In this document: piece after piece, positions 23,690-37,925 of the stretch
Position numbering within the stretch: position 1 is the stretch's first letter
How the letters are laid out: the number at the start of each line of letters is the position of its first letter
NCBI GenBank assembly: GCA_030141605.1
Contig: JAQGDQ010000108.1
Location: 126,001-190,000 of the forward strand
Source: Tubiluchus corallicola
Taxonomy: Eukaryota; Priapulida; Priapulimorpha; Priapulimorphida; Tubiluchidae
Length of the DNA stretch: 64,000 nt
Direction of reading: 5' to 3'
Made by a program: the position numbers and the translations under genes
The notes under the pieces: generated by a model
Seen by the model: the letters and a program-made list of their open reading frames with translations, nothing else
The model's database searches: none
Told to the model about the DNA's origin: nothing

Positions 23690-24310
23690 CTAAACTTAAA
23701 GCAAACCGGACCCAATCTTAAGTTGTAGGTCAAAACAATCTGCTCTTTAAAATATTGAAAGGTAACATACATTTTTTTTTCAAAAATGACTCACGTGAAA
23801 GAATTATTACCACGCAAACACAATTTCGCCTTCGCACAACTAGTTCTTCGCCGTTACATGCATGTCGCCCATTCGCTAGCACTAGCGCCCGCATTTCGGA
23901 AACGCACTGCACAAAAAACAGGTGCTGTATCTCAGCTCAGATGGGTTAGTTTGTGACGAACTACACACGTTCGATAGCTCATGTGTGAGCACAGCGGTAA
24001 ATTTGAAATTTGAACTGTTATCTTAAAACTTGCCTAGTTTTAGTACTACACACTGAATATCTTACAGTAGCACTGCACTCCAATTTTCGCTTTCGCAAAC
24101 ACGTGCAGCACGCTCGTGGAATATTTTTGCTGATGAAAATTATGTTAGTTTGTAATGTCATCAGTAGGTGGGCTCGCCCGCCGTTAGTTAAGTTTTTAAT
24201 CTATTATTTAATTACGAGGAACGCTTTTGCAATATTAATTGTGTTAAAATGTATACTTTGTTCGGACTTGAAAATAGGATAGCATATGAAAAATCATCCT
24301 GTTTTCCTTT
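23690..24310 (+). repeat. Dispersed repeat family 1, copy B
   Basis: Same orientation as copy A and the most complete copy by eye. It includes the outer AAACCGGAxxxAA end also seen in copy D, and GAAAAATCATCCTGTTTTCC at the other end. It carries an E-box-like AACACGTGC and a GCGCTAGTGC-like palindromic word. Confidence 0.75.
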
Positions 24311-24684
24311 AAACACATCGCCGACTGTTATATTTAGATATTTATGTCCATTCCTGTTTTCAGAAATGGTAAATTTTGAACCGTTCATATAATTATTGAT
24401 CTATTATTATCAATAATTAATGTCAAACCAACTATTCCGTTATCGTACTACTTAAAACTAGCTTGTTTTTTCTTTATTAAATTGACGTCTTAATATTCCG
24501 ATGTCTTGTATATTTCAAAGTGAAATGCAAATTGCGTAATTGCCAAGGCAATACGCGATGCGTCGGGGTTTACTCAAATTGTTTTTACTTCAGACGCAAA
24601 CCAGTATGGCATATAACTTTATGCTGAGTTTAGTTTAGATTTAATTAATGACTTCCCACCACTATCCCACCAGAAGAAGAGAAA

Positions 24685-24750
24685 AGAAGCAGATCACAGA
24701 AAACCTACGAAAGTTAAGCAGCATTAAACCGGATTAGCTGCTTAGACAAT
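24685..24750 (+). pseudogene. Weak 5S-rRNA-like relic
   Basis: AGATCACAGA, CGAAAGTTAAGCAGC and ACCGGATTAG resemble consecutive parts of 5S rRNA (GATCTC, GAAGTTAAGCAAC, CCGGTTAG). Shorter and more decayed than the copy at 21195-21295. Confidence 0.3.
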
Positions 24751-25245
24751 AAATATATAGATAAAAATCCGGAAAACTGCTTTTGTGTGATTTTACCGAA
24801 TTACATTTGGTTAGGATCCGAATCTAGCTAAAATAGCTTCTTCGACATGTTTGACATCAGAGGATTATCTTTGACAATTAGTTAAGATTTCGGTCCCGCC
24901 ACAAAATTTCTGTAGTACGCCCGAGTTTAGATACAAAGTTCTGGTTTTGCTGCACTGTAGATCTAATAGGTGGTTTTCCGTTAAACCCACACACTAAACA
25001 AAGGCAAGCACGAGGAGGCAAAAAAGCACACCGGGTAAACTCAGGTGCATTTCTGTGCCAAACAATTATCCTCTCACTAGGTAGCGAGTAGAATCATATC
25101 ATATTTGACAGTTTGACAAGAACTAAGAGGCATCACGTGCGCTTGTGTCAGCCTCGTGTTTTTTACCTGTCTTTACCTGTCTTATTCACATGGGTGGATT
25201 AAGACAAACATAGAGCTGCTCCAGGCTGAAAATATTATTGAGAAG

Positions 25246-25308
25246 AAGCGATTATCAAGTTATAATTGCAATATTGAAAATATTAAAGTTATAACTTGAT
25301 TATCGCTT
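25246..25308. repeat. 63-nt hairpin with 20-bp stem
   Basis: AAGCGATTATCAAGTTATAA (25246-25265) pairs with TTATAACTTGATTATCGCTT (25289-25308) with a single mismatch. The 23-base loop itself contains AATATT...AATATT. It could be a fold-back element remnant or a small-RNA precursor-like hairpin; sequence alone does not decide. Confidence 0.7.
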
Positions 25309-26546
25309 CTCCTTAAAAGACTAAATGAAGATGTCACGAAAACAGTTTTTAAATGTGTGACATTGTAAATTGTAATTGTAATTGTAAATTGTTAAGTTAC
25401 TTGATTTCCTGGATTTGGGTGCATGGTTGCATGCACGTACTCACATTACTTTCATTGTTTTTCTTTCAAAAATTAGAACATCTTTTAGTTCATGTATGAT
25501 TCTGACACCCACTGGAGAAAATAATTGACTGTACTATGGTTTGTTATTAGTCAATGTAGTTTATCCTCATGTCTACATTGTCTAGTAAGATTTAACAACA
25601 CAATCAGCACCTCCTTGCTACCCATATTGCTTGCTACCCCTTGCTACCACACCCACCCATATTAACACAGCTGGTTATAATAATAACAACGCTGAATTTA
25701 TTGAATTGACGTTACAAGTGACTTAGAGATCCACCTCCTTTTCAAGGCTGAGCGCCAGACTTTTTTTCGTAGAATAAAATTTAAATCACGCTAATTAAAT
25801 TTAATTATTTGAAATGTATTTTTTTCAATTTCTTTTGTGTCAACCTACACGCACACATCATTGTTTTGTTTATTTGCTTTTACCAGGAAAACACGCTCGA
25901 AAATTCTGGAACATCTGCAATTATAAAGCTTGAGCTTCAATTTTTAGATTAATTAACTTTAATAAATGGTGAATTAATTAGTTAAATTTAACAATTAGAA
26001 AACATTAGCCAACCATCAGCATAATAATTACGCAAGCCATTACTTACAATAAATATTTAATTTATTTCCTTTTAAAACAACGTAAATACTCACAACTGTT
26101 GATAAAAATAAAATGCAAATTATATTAGACAACATTTGTAATATATAATAAAGTACATTAATTCGGTTAATTAGTGAACAGAGGATAAGCTAAACGGCAT
26201 AGCCATTGTAAGAATACAAGGCTTTGTCTAACTTGAACCATTTTTGACGCAGGTTGAAAATTACTTTTACACATTTTTCGTAAAAAAATATCTTCATGCA
26301 TAACCAGGCGATTGAAAAATTTACCAGTTTAATCACATTGCTACATATTAGCGTGACAATCAATTTACTTTTAATTATTGTTGTTGTAGAAATAGCATTT
26401 TTCATCTCAAAAGTTGAAACCTGAGAACTATTTTTACGAGTAAGTAAACCTACAATCAATGAAAATACACAACTTTGGTAACAATGCATTAATTTTGGAC
26501 AATAACACGCAATGACTGTGATTTAAAGAGTACACAAAAAATCTCA

Positions 26547-26733
26547 CTAATGATGCGAAAACATCATGTTGTTATAATGCGAAAGAGCAGTTTGACCAGC
26601 GGTCAACAGACCATGCTCGTGCTTGACCAAATTAGCCAAAGAAAACTTACAGTGTCCGTTGTATTGCACCATTCTATCCGGAACCTGTCCCGCTATGCAG
26701 CTGTTCTCTGTACCAAGGTGGTGGCCATCCATA
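26547..26733 (-). CDS. Six4/5: Six4/5 homeobox gene, proposed terminal exon
   Basis: After a good minus-strand acceptor (TATTGTTTCGTTTTAG|T) the frame runs 61 residues to a stop. It begins MDGHHLGTEN, continues DRMVQYNGHCKFSLANLV and ends NNMMFSHH. The acceptor is phase 2, matching the phase-2 donor of the homeobox exon 5.4 kb away. Joining the two gives 298 residues. Composition (His, Asn, Met, Tyr, few charges) suits a transcription-factor C-terminus. I do not recognise a conserved motif, so assignment rests on splice signals, phase, strand and lack of a better candidate. Other exons could intervene. The total would be short for the family (fly Six4 is about 390 residues, vertebrate SIX4 about 780). 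Confidence 0.5.
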
Positions 26734-28879
26734 CTAAAACGAAACAATAACACGAGTATGACGAAAAACTCTTCAGCTCTATTAACGCACTCTGTGATTC
26801 CAAAACTAAATTAACATGCTAGTACTTACTCTACAACTTCTCATTTCTGCTAGCTAACTTGGAACTGTTATTAATTAGCTTGTTTCAGCACAGTAATTAA
26901 GCACGTAGTAACCACTCAAGCATTCTCGATTAATAAAAAAAATGTCAAAATAATGGCCCATGACCTGTGCTTAAAACTGAGCGAAAAATAACATCATGTC
27001 GATGTATAATGAAAGTAGTTTAAAGAATAAGTATACACAGTGTATATATGGAAATTAAATTTTGTATTCGTAAACGATTTTGTATTCGTAAACGAAGTGA
27101 AAACACACGAAACAACTTGTAAAAATAATTGTTAGATTTTGTAGATTTGATCAGTTTGTCATAACAATAATTTTGGCAGCTCGTGCCGTGGATATAATAT
27201 TTCTTATTGCACTTATGCCTATATTTTATAATTATAATTAAATTACTGTCATTTCAAAATTCCACGAACAGCGAGAAATTATTAGCAGCTTTTGAAAGGC
27301 TTCGGGCACACGTCTCCACCAATAGAAGATACCTTCCATTAGAGCACAATTTCACAATTATGTTCATTCCTTTATCTCTCTAACGTATGTCCCAGTTCTT
27401 ATAAGGTTTCGCAAACCGCCATGAGCTCAAGTGGACCAATAAATTGTCACTAAATGAATGGTGCGATTAACTGCCAAGATATCGCCATTTTCGCTTAAGT
27501 GAATGTCTCCCAAAAACTCTTCAGAATGGATATCATAAAAAATGAGTGCATGAGTGATCAAGTTCCTAGGTGAAAAGCAAAAGTGGTGAATCGTGTATTA
27601 CGCATTATAATAAACGTGAAGGGAAATATTTTAAAATGCAAATGTATCCTAGGACCAATGAGAGAATATGATGTTATATTATATTATGTAATTTATTCAT
27701 TTTACCAACAAATGACATAGTTACAAACAAGAAAACTAAACCTTACAGGACAATACTGCAAAGTACAACAACAAAAATAATTTTATAATATTAGAAATAA
27801 TTATATAATGTTAACAATAATCAGACAAGCAACAACAAAAATATTGAATGAAGAAAAAGAATTTTACTGCAGGTTGTCCCATTAGTTAGAATAATTATAA
27901 TAATATTTATATGACGTGTTGCTGAGCCCTCAAAAGCTTAAGCTTGTAAGAAAGACTCTGATAACGAAACAGAGATTAGATTAGCTAAGATAAAAAAGAG
28001 GAGAATGAGCTTGCTAGTAGTGACAGCGAAAAAGTAGAGAGAAGCGTGAACAAGGAGATAATGACATGATAATCCTGACCATGTTAACTAAAACTAAGAT
28101 TACCAGAGATGTGCAACGTGAAACGTACCGGAAAAAATTTGTCTTTATATGTGCATACTGCACATTTGGAAGTGAAGTTACAATTATACCAATTTTTATC
28201 TTATATTATGACTTCAACGTCCTTTGTGTGGGCTAACTTGTGCAATTTGTAATGCTATTATAATTTTGTTGGTCAATAATTAAAACACACTGCAAGCGAA
28301 TGAGCACTTAATCTTGAGAGGTACTTTCTCAGACAGTAAAAACGTTGGTTACTTGACTTTTCATCGACAAATTTTGGTGGTACAGTTATGAAATAAACAA
28401 CCCTAACCCTAATCCATCTCAAGACGTAGATACTCAAACACTCACTATGTTTTAAAACGTTGTTTCAATACACATAATTATTGTAAACATGCATACTCTA
28501 CTTTATATTTTGTGAGTAATACCTTATAAGTAATTTCACACCTTCTGCAAATAAAATACAGAACAAATAATTCTTATTGTAGAATATCTAATCATCGCGC
28601 GATAAAGAGAAACAGAAACTAGAGGTTGTATAATTACGATCTCAAACCATTGGGCACAGCTGTCTCTCCGCCCTTCTCAAAGGGAAGGCAGACAGTTAGT
28701 AATTTCCCTCTGGTTGTTGTGGGATTTCATTAATTAATAACAGAACGTGGTATCGCAGTTAGACCTTATACGGTGAAAATCGTCACTTTCTAATTATGCT
28801 CATCTCTGCAGATAATTAATTGTATAGGGAAACATGAGAGGTAATGTTAGTTTACTCTGGTCGATGCCTCTGTTCACAA

Positions 28880-28974
<95 letters not shown>

Positions 28975-29003
28975 TTCTCTCCTTTCTTTCTTTCTTTCTT
29001 TCA
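28880..29003. repeat. (AAT)n followed by (TTTC)n
   Basis: About 31 uninterrupted AAT units (28880-28974), then five TTTC units (28983-29003). Confidence 0.95.
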
Positions 29004-29104
29004 AATATTTTAATCATTTTTTGGCTAATCACATAACAAAAGCTAAACCGTCTTTAAAGATTGCAAAAGGCATAGAAATCGTCCGATACACCATTAGATA
29101 TACC

Positions 29105-29627
29105 AGTCAGCAAATATGACAGATTTATAGAAACAAGTGCGTTAGCACTTCTACTTGGAAGAGGTAGCAAATCATTTAAATACAGGATAGGATCAGTCCT
29201 GTGTGTTAGCGGTTTGGGCTGTCAAACACCAGAGTATTTAATTTTTCATTGTACGTTGCCATTTGTTAGACAAGATACAAGAGTGAATCTCGAACGCGGC
29301 TTAGAAAATAATGATATTCGGACCACTTACAGAAAGAGAAACACTAATGTAATTAAAATGTATATAGATATTGTAAAAGAACTTATTGTAAATGGTCTTA
29401 TTGTAAATTGAGTATACTGGCATACTGTTTATATACGAATGATATCAACATATAATTATTTATGTATGTATCTTGTATAAATTGGTAACTGTAAAGATAA
29501 ACTGTGAAGAATTTAATGTACGTAATGTAAGCATTTATTTAACATATTTGTACTTATGTGCCGTGCAAATAGAGGGCTTACTGTATTATTTTGAATAAAG
29601 ATTTTTAATAATAATAATAATTTCTTT
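29105..29627 (+). mobile_element. LINE retrotransposon 3'-end fragment
   Basis: The frame around 29130-29410 reads ALLLGRGSKSFKYRIGSVLC, then GCQTPEYLIFHCTLPFVRQD. This matches the C-terminal region of many LINE ORF2 proteins (a cysteine cluster followed by 'E(H/Y)L...C'). A stop, an AT-rich 3' UTR, AATAAAG and a (TAA)n tail at 29610-29627 follow, as expected of a 5'-truncated insertion in plus orientation. The reverse transcriptase part is absent. Confidence 0.65.
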
Positions 29628-29650
29628 CCCCCTCGTGTACACGCTCTGCC

Positions 29651-29677
29651 TCTTTCTTTTCTTTCCCTCACTCTCTC

Positions 29678-29721
<44 letters not shown>

Positions 29722-29760
29722 ACTCTCCCCCCTCTCTCTCCCACTCACTCTCTCCTCTTG
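29651..29760. repeat. TC-rich simple repeat
   Basis: (TC)n interrupted by CCTC and CACTC blocks. Confidence 0.9.
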
Positions 29761-30128
29761 TCTTCCTTTCTTTCTGTACTCCCATTTTCTTCCTTCTCTC
29801 TTCAATCATTTTGCTCCGCGTCAGATTCAGGTTTTTCTTCTGGCACAATGGTGCTTATAACAGAACAAAGTGTGATAAAATAACCCGTAAGATGAAACCT
29901 ACATTTACTTGTCATTTATGAAAATCTGTTTCCAAGCAGCACGATAATTAATTCTAAAATAGGTTTAGGGTTACAGGACGAAATCTGAGATTCGGGGAGT
30001 AAAAAACAAACAAATCCACCTCTTGAACATGGCGACGAAGAGCTTCAGTGGCATTTTACGATTTTTACTCGTTTAATTTTTTTAAGAAAAACATTCAAAT
30101 TTTATCTCTAAGCGCGTATGTATATATT

Positions 30129-31044
<916 letters not shown>

Positions 31045-31210
31045 GCGTTTAATAAAGCATCATCAGTGCATTTTATATCTTTCCATTAAGACTGATACTT
31101 CAGCTCCTAAATGAATTTAAAAAGTGCTGTTCCTGTGTAAAGTTTTCATTACATGTGAGATACAACCAACGCTTGCAACCAAAAAAGTTTCGTTTACAGT
31201 AATGACTGTA

Positions 31211-31237
31211 TGTATATATATATATATATATATATAT
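31211..31237. repeat. (TA)n microsatellite
   Basis: About 13 TA units. Confidence 0.9.
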
Positions 31238-32110
31238 TACTAATAGCCGCCAATCCGATCAGTCTGTATAATAATTACATGTATTAGCTATAATATTAAT
31301 TATAATTCTGCGTCGGAAATCGATTTTCTTTCTTCTCTAGTGAAACGTCATGTCGTTTTTATTAGTTGACCTTTTGCCTGTGTGATGACTATCATTGGTT
31401 CTCCATTCAAAATTCTAAGTAATTAACTTGCAAATGTAAATACCAAAACTGTTTTTTGGATTTGCGAAGGCGTCAGTCTGTAGGACTGTTGTTAGTAATA
31501 TGTCTTGTACAGTTGCCCCTATAATACGATTAAAATAGAAACATTTCTATTACTTGGATATTTTCTGTGTATTGAATGAAGCAAAATAAGCCAATAAGTT
31601 AAACATCGATTTTCAAATTATTTGTAAGTGGTTAAACAACTCCAAAGCAAGAACAACGCATTGGCTAAATGGATAAATGAAGCAAAAAAATAATAATTGA
31701 TTGATTTATTAGTTAACTACTTTTTAGCCAACCTTGAAAATGTATTATCTGAAAAGAATTGAATTGAATGTATTTTTAGTTTTTTGTTATAAAAACTCAC
31801 TGTAATAGATATAAAAAATGTTATAAAAAATTGGTCTGCAGAACCTTTTATGTAAAAAGTACAGGTAAATGATTTTGTACTAGCTTTAAACGTATGTATC
31901 GAAAAAAAAATGGAAAGGGAAGAAAAAACACTACGTAATTAATGTAACTTACGCAGACAGATACACAATTTGATGATGAAAGTATAAAACAATAAAATAC
32001 TATGATGAAAATTACTTATACTAAAAATGCCCATAGTCATTAGTAAAGCAAGCGACAACTTCTGTTGTTAAACTCAATGTTTTTAATGCAATTTGCAGAA
32101 CTGGTCTTAC

Positions 32111-32820
32111 CCTTGTCTGTGAAGATGTGGTGTTCTATCTCTTTGACGACGGTTTTTAAACCAATTCGAAACCTGGGTGAGGGTCAATCCTGTCTTCTTC
32201 GCCAAACTTCTTTTTTCGTCGGGTGTTGGATATCTATTTTGTTTGTAACAGTCTTTCAGCGCTGTTCTGGACTTTTCCTTGAAACAATATACGGTTTCCT
32301 CTCCATCCCAGATCGTCTTCGGAAGTGGATACTTTCTGCGAAGCCTATATTTGTCCACTGCTCCTAGTGGTCGACCTCTGATTTTCTCTGCTTCGAGGTA
32401 GTGCGCTTTGTACCACATGTTTTGCAGTTCATTGTGATAGCGCTCATCGAACGGATGACTTTCCAGGATAGTGTACAACAGTCGAAAGTTACCACGATGA
32501 AAAGCGACTGTGGTACGGGCCCTAAGGACGGCTTCACTGCCCTGTAGGAGCTCAGTTGGCGGCAAAGACCAGAGAAAACGGGCAAGTCGGTCGATGTTGC
32601 CTCCCTGCTGTAAAGCCTCACAGATACAAGCCACCTGTTCTGGACTAAATATTAAATGTTTACGATTACCTTGATCGCCATTGTTTTCATTGTTGGCTGT
32701 ACATGGTGAGGACGAGTGCAAATCATTGTCGATTCGGCTACCAGGACGCGCATCGTCGCTTAGATTTTTACCTTCCACTTGGTCATCCATGTACAAGTAT
32801 TTTGCCTTTTTGACATTCAT
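32111..32820 (-). CDS. Six4/5: Six4/5-class homeobox transcription factor, exon 1
   Basis: Encodes a DNA-binding regulator of the PAX-SIX-EYA-DACH network, active in the nucleus; bilaterian Six4/5 acts mainly in muscle, gonad and sensory tissue. It has a 56-residue Asn/Ser-rich N-terminus, then the SIX domain (about residues 57-166; [38 protein letters not shown]). The SIX-type homeodomain follows (about 167-227), with [10 protein letters not shown] in helix 3. Subfamily evidence: VDKYRL (not VGKYRV), [24 protein letters not shown] and TLTQVSN are Six4/5 states, differing from Six1/2 and Six3/6. ATG at 32820 is the first in the open frame; MDDQ at residue 11 is an alternative. The exon ends CAAGG|GTAAGA, phase 2. 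It is transcribed in the same direction as Six1/2, which starts 27 kb away. Confidence 0.95.
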
Positions 32821-34814
32821 TAAAACTAGCAGCTCTTGTACTAAATAGTAAGCAACGAGAAAGGTAACTTGGCTGCAAACAGACTACAAGTTGGTAAAAT
32901 TTTATCTGTTAACGATTTTAACAATGAAGACGATGATTAGGAGCTTCTGTAAAATGCAAACTCTCTGAACAACAAAAGGCATTGATGCAAGATAAGCGTC
33001 TAAATAATTCCGAAGAGTTGCTGAGATTTATGCACACGCAGTTGCTAGACAACAAGCCACACCTACCTGTGTTCCAAGAGCTATCCTGCGCATTAAATAC
33101 AACAGTCTGCAATGTACGTAAAGGAGCTGAAACCAGCAATTAGCAGGTGTGGGAGGAGACTGCAAACAACGCGTGCATTTCATACCTTTGCGACTGGCAA
33201 TTGACTTCCAGAAATCAGCGAAGAGTTATCGACACTGAATACAATAATACATAGTGCTTTCTCTAATAATCAGTCACACGGTAAACTTATAGTAAACAAG
33301 TTGCCTATAATTAACGAATCGACATAAATCACGATTACCATATACAAGAATATATATATATATACAAAATGAAATAAACAACGTTATTTATATTATATTT
33401 TTGAAAATGGCTACAGTTAGGTTGCCCAAATATTGGGCTATATTTTTCAATAAACCATTTCTGATTGTTATCAGCTTTGAAAATGATGATTGGCTGCTTT
33501 ATGAATGGTGGTCAACTAGAACATAAATTATTATAAAATCTTCTGTGATGAGACGCCGAACCAGTAGAAGAGCCTTAGCCACATTCAAAATGTTAGTAAT
33601 TATTATAGGGGTAAATTGTTTTTTTTCAAAAAATGTTAACGTAATGCGGAAAATTTGACTTTTAAAAACTGATGCAAAATTCAATATCTTTAAAGGCTTT
33701 CAAGTGTATAAATTTAATATGTAAAACACAAACTTTCGCCATAGCACCACTCTATACAAACACAAATTTCTGCAATATGTGTGGAAATTACATATAGTCA
33801 TATATCTTAACATATGAGCTACACTGTATACACATGTAAGGAATTGATCTAGCAATGTGTCGACGGCAGCAAACTTGTATATGCTTGTCTGCTAATAAAA
33901 CTTCTCATCGTATAAATTAGGCAGTGCTATTTCAAATTATTTCCAATTATGTGATATTTTTTGCCTTATCGGTGCAGCAGTCAGCAACTGTCTGTCAAAT
34001 GAAGCCATTTTACCTATCTAATTTAAATATTACAAATAGATTAATACAGGTACCTTCGCCACAGGTGGGTCTCTTCTTTCAATGTGTACTTCTATGATTT
34101 GCTCCCTAAAATTAAATAAAACGAGCAGTGCTGTCGGCGGGGCGGCGAATAAACCATATTTTGTATGCGAATAGTAACTCCTGCATCCGAAACATCTCGT
34201 AGGACATTTTGGATTGTTGCATAAGATTTCTACTAACTAAAAAAGTTTAACGAAATTTATATTGTTTTCCCATGCAATTTCAGAACATTATTCTTGAATT
34301 CCAGCAATGTTGCTGATACCTATCATTAACATACGTGCAGAAAACTCAGAATTTGTCCAGAAAGTATTGTTAAACCTGTCAGGATTCTTGTCCTACATCT
34401 ATCATTCTGGGTTGCGGATTAGGAGACGATAAAACACACCTGTTAGCACTCCTACTGAATCGCGTAACTATTAACTGCGGGCTCTTTTATACTTATTATT
34501 GGATGCCTCCAACGCAATGGCTTCATAATGGGTCGAGTCATTACAAAGCAGAGGTGAGGGTGAAAATAAGCGGCTCTTCGCTGTCGCTGACTATCCCTCT
34601 AAAGATTATAATTCGTCTCCGACCAGAATGAGGTACACAGGAGAAATGAAGGTTTTTATTGAGTAATTTTGCAATATATGTGTTACACAGATTTGAGTTT
34701 ATTATGGAAGAAGATTCACAAGGGTGTGTAACTTCTAAAGTTTTATGGAGGAAAACAAAATAATTGCTTAACACCTCAGAAAACAGTTTAAAAGAAACAC
34801 GATGATTTTCAAAA

Positions 34815-35270
34815 ATTTTATATTTTCAACAGCAGAAGCATATTTACTTTTCGCAAAAAAATTCCATGAGCATGTTGCACGTGTTTGCGAAAGCGAACAT
34901 TTAAATGCAATGCTACTGTAAAATGTGCAGCATGATATACAAAAACTCGGAGAGTTTTAAGTTTAAAATTCAAATTTCAAGTTAACAGCTGTGCTCCCGA
35001 ATGAGCTCTCGCAAAGTGTGCACTACGTCACAACCGAACACCTCTGAACGGAGAGGTGCAGCACTTGTTTATTGTGCAACCCGTTTCCGATATGTAGGCG
35101 CTAGTGCCCGTTTAACTATCGAATGGCGAAAAGCATATAACAACGAAAAACTGGCAGCGCAAATGGGAAATTGCCATTCTGTGAAAACAATTCTTTCATG
35201 TAAGCAATTTTTGAAAAAAATAATATCAGTTTATATATATAACGCATTGCTTGCGATACTAAAGTGATCT
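34815..35270 (-). repeat. Dispersed repeat family 1, copy C (inverted)
   Basis: Reverse-oriented relative to copies A and B. Shared words as read on the plus strand include GTTGCACGTGTTTGCGAAAGCG, GGCGCTAGTGCCCG and GAAAACAATTCTTTCATGTAAG-like sequence. It is truncated at the end corresponding to the YYLITRN frame of copies A and B. Confidence 0.7.
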
Positions 35271-37767
35271 ACAATTTTTTAAGTAAAACTAGAGAATGGA
35301 CAACACTTTCTCCACAAAATTTCCTAACTCCTACTAAAAAGAAAAATTAATTAATTCATGAGCAACTAATTAGGCTCGAGAAACTGGGCCCCAGCAATCC
35401 GTCCAGAATTGCAGCGATCCTAAAGCCAAAATCAAAGCAGCGGCAATAGGGTGACAAGAGGAAATATGCAACAAGTTTTCACCTTATGTGAAAGTAGCTC
35501 TCACAACTGCGCAGGGTGCACATAGACTGGAACCAAAACATGACGTAGGACCTCTGTCACCCAGCTTTCCGGACGGCAAGCCTAAAGTGTTTAATAACCA
35601 TTAGATTTCATCAGAGGCGGTCCATTCAGTCCCGTCACGCTATGGCGGCTGTCGACTGAAACTGTCCAAACGTGAGACGAGATGACCTAGTCGCTTCGAA
35701 GAAGAACGTCAAGGCGTAGGAGAGAGTAGGAATCCGTTGACTGTCACTGAAATTGTCTTTTCTCCATCAAAAATAATTCTACCTCAGCTACTAGCGAGTG
35801 AGAGAATCCGTTGATTCACTACGTCCTCAGTATCATCTAGAATTTGTTACCAGGAAATGTGGGCCTATTGCAGGATTTTGATCATTAGCGCTGGCAGGTT
35901 CTCCGTTTAACTCCGCTGGAGGGTAGCTTAGGCTTACTGCTTTTCCTCGTCGTTACAGGATTATGATTCGAGTCACAATTTGAAAATTTCCTTATAAAGA
36001 TGCTAATTAAACATGAACAGAACGATGGTTTTAAAACTCGTAGATATTAAACTCGTAAATTAGAATCATTAAACATCTTTGTAAAACGTTAAATCTTTGC
36101 TCCTGTTCCGCTTGTAATGAAAAATAATCTCTTTCAAAATACAAACGCAGCTCCTACTTTAGAAAAATTCCGGATTAAAGATCACTCTTAACGGACATTA
36201 CAATTAGGCCAGTAAATATTTTTCTGTATGTCTAGACAGCTCCTGCAACATCGCAAGAAAGCACCTAGCACATATTTTACGCACAGATACTGACATTGGA
36301 AATACTCGAATAAGTTCGCTCATCTGAAAACTATCGTGCTATTTGTATCACGTAAAAGCTACTCTTTTTAAAAATTATTGTCCAGATTACATGGCATGTC
36401 ACCCTCTGGGATAAATACAGTAATGAAAGCTAAAGACAGCAAGAGTTTTATAATAATGGTACTCGCAAATTATTTCCTCTAAAATACTGTGATGTGTTTG
36501 ATGAGTTTCTGTTTTTCTACTGGTGTCGTTTAAAAATAAAAAAGATCGAAAAAGGAAAACTTTTTTGTGTTGGTTATCAAAAAAGCTATGAAGATGTTCT
36601 ATATCAGCTGAAAAACCTTTTGCGCCATTCTCAACACGTTTTCTCTGTCTGTTCTTCTAAGTCCCTAACAGATGGCGCCACAAGATCGCCGAGCGGCTTT
36701 TTACATTTTCGATTTAGTTGCTCGCTAGCGAACCAGATAGCGCCAGCACAGCTGAAGCAATGTGTCATCAAAGTGGATTTGCTTTCTTAAATACTTCAAA
36801 TTACTCCAGGTATTTAAAAATAAGTAATACCCAGATACTTAGGTAATAATAAAAATCATTTAGACAGACGCGCCTTTCTTTCTTTGTTTATCTACCGCAG
36901 TTTACGATTAAACGTTGAGTATTATAATTGTTAGCAGTCTGCTGTATAATCAGTCTGCTTTTAAATAAAAATTACAGGGAACCTCAGATTTTCAAAAAGA
37001 AGATTCTGAAGATGCACAAGATGCTACTTTATTAATGGCCTGCGAAAACACGATTTTAAATAATTGGCGTAAAGACTGGGTGAAACCGACCATGTTCGTT
37101 AGTTAGATTTTCGAACAGAAGGTGGCACAACGTGGCAGGCGCATGCCTCAAAAATACAGTAACTGATTTGGTGATTCTAACTTCAATGAAGCGCTAAGAA
37201 CTTAATCTTAAAAGTTAAACTCCGAGATCATCTATGGAGCAAACGTTGAGAACATCGTTATTTTCAAAGAAAAGTTCTCGTGCTGTCGTATCGGCTTTTC
37301 GACCATTGTACAGGTAAACTCAAAATCAGGGCCAGAAATCGATGAAAACATTTTGTCTTGCTTATACAACTGTTCCTAGTGTAAACATTTCTGACAGTTT
37401 CACATTCTCAGTGATTACACAAAAAACTCACGCTGTGAAATGTTAGATGACAGCCTTGTTACCAGAATAATAATCATTTTGTTGCTGATACTGTTGTTGC
37501 AGTAATGTAAATGAAGCGGTTTTAATTAAGAAGCTAATCGATTTGGCGTTATATAAAAGGCAAAAATCAATGGATCAGGTAAAACCCTTTACAATAGCCG
37601 CGGGCTAAAGCTAAATGGTTCAAGTTTAAGCTCAGATTTCTTTCTGATTGGCGGTTTGTTATACAATTAAACGATCCCTATAACCAATAAAATATCAGAC
37701 TATACCGTAATTAAGTAAGTATGCGGCAGAGACAGTTAAGAAAGCTCCGCAAACAACTATACTCACC

Positions 37768-37925
37768 CCAATCAATCAACTACCAACCAACTTACCAACC
37801 AACTAATCAACCGACCGGCCAACCAACCAGCAACCCATCGAAATAACTAACCTTCAAACCAGTCAACCAATAAACCTACCAACCACCAACCAACAAGCAG
37901 CAAGTCTATCAAATAAACAAAAACA
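37768..37925. repeat. Degenerate (CCAA)n array
   Basis: Imperfect CAACCAAC-type units with frequent substitutions; simple-sequence derived. Confidence 0.8.

Larger units (their letters stand above)
24311..26546. other. Non-coding stretch before Six4/5 exon 2
   Basis: No gene supported. Holds a weak 5S-like relic at about 24685-24750 and a long hairpin at 25246-25308. The part nearest 26547 should contain the Six4/5 3' UTR; minus-strand AATAAA appears near 26056, about 490 bp past the stop. Confidence 0.5.

Noticed and set aside
32065-32367. Plus-strand 100-residue frame
   Set aside because: Antisense shadow of the Six4/5 homeobox.
36494-36790. 98-residue plus-strand frame
   Set aside because: No recognisable family, no splice context; composition of AT-rich non-coding DNA.
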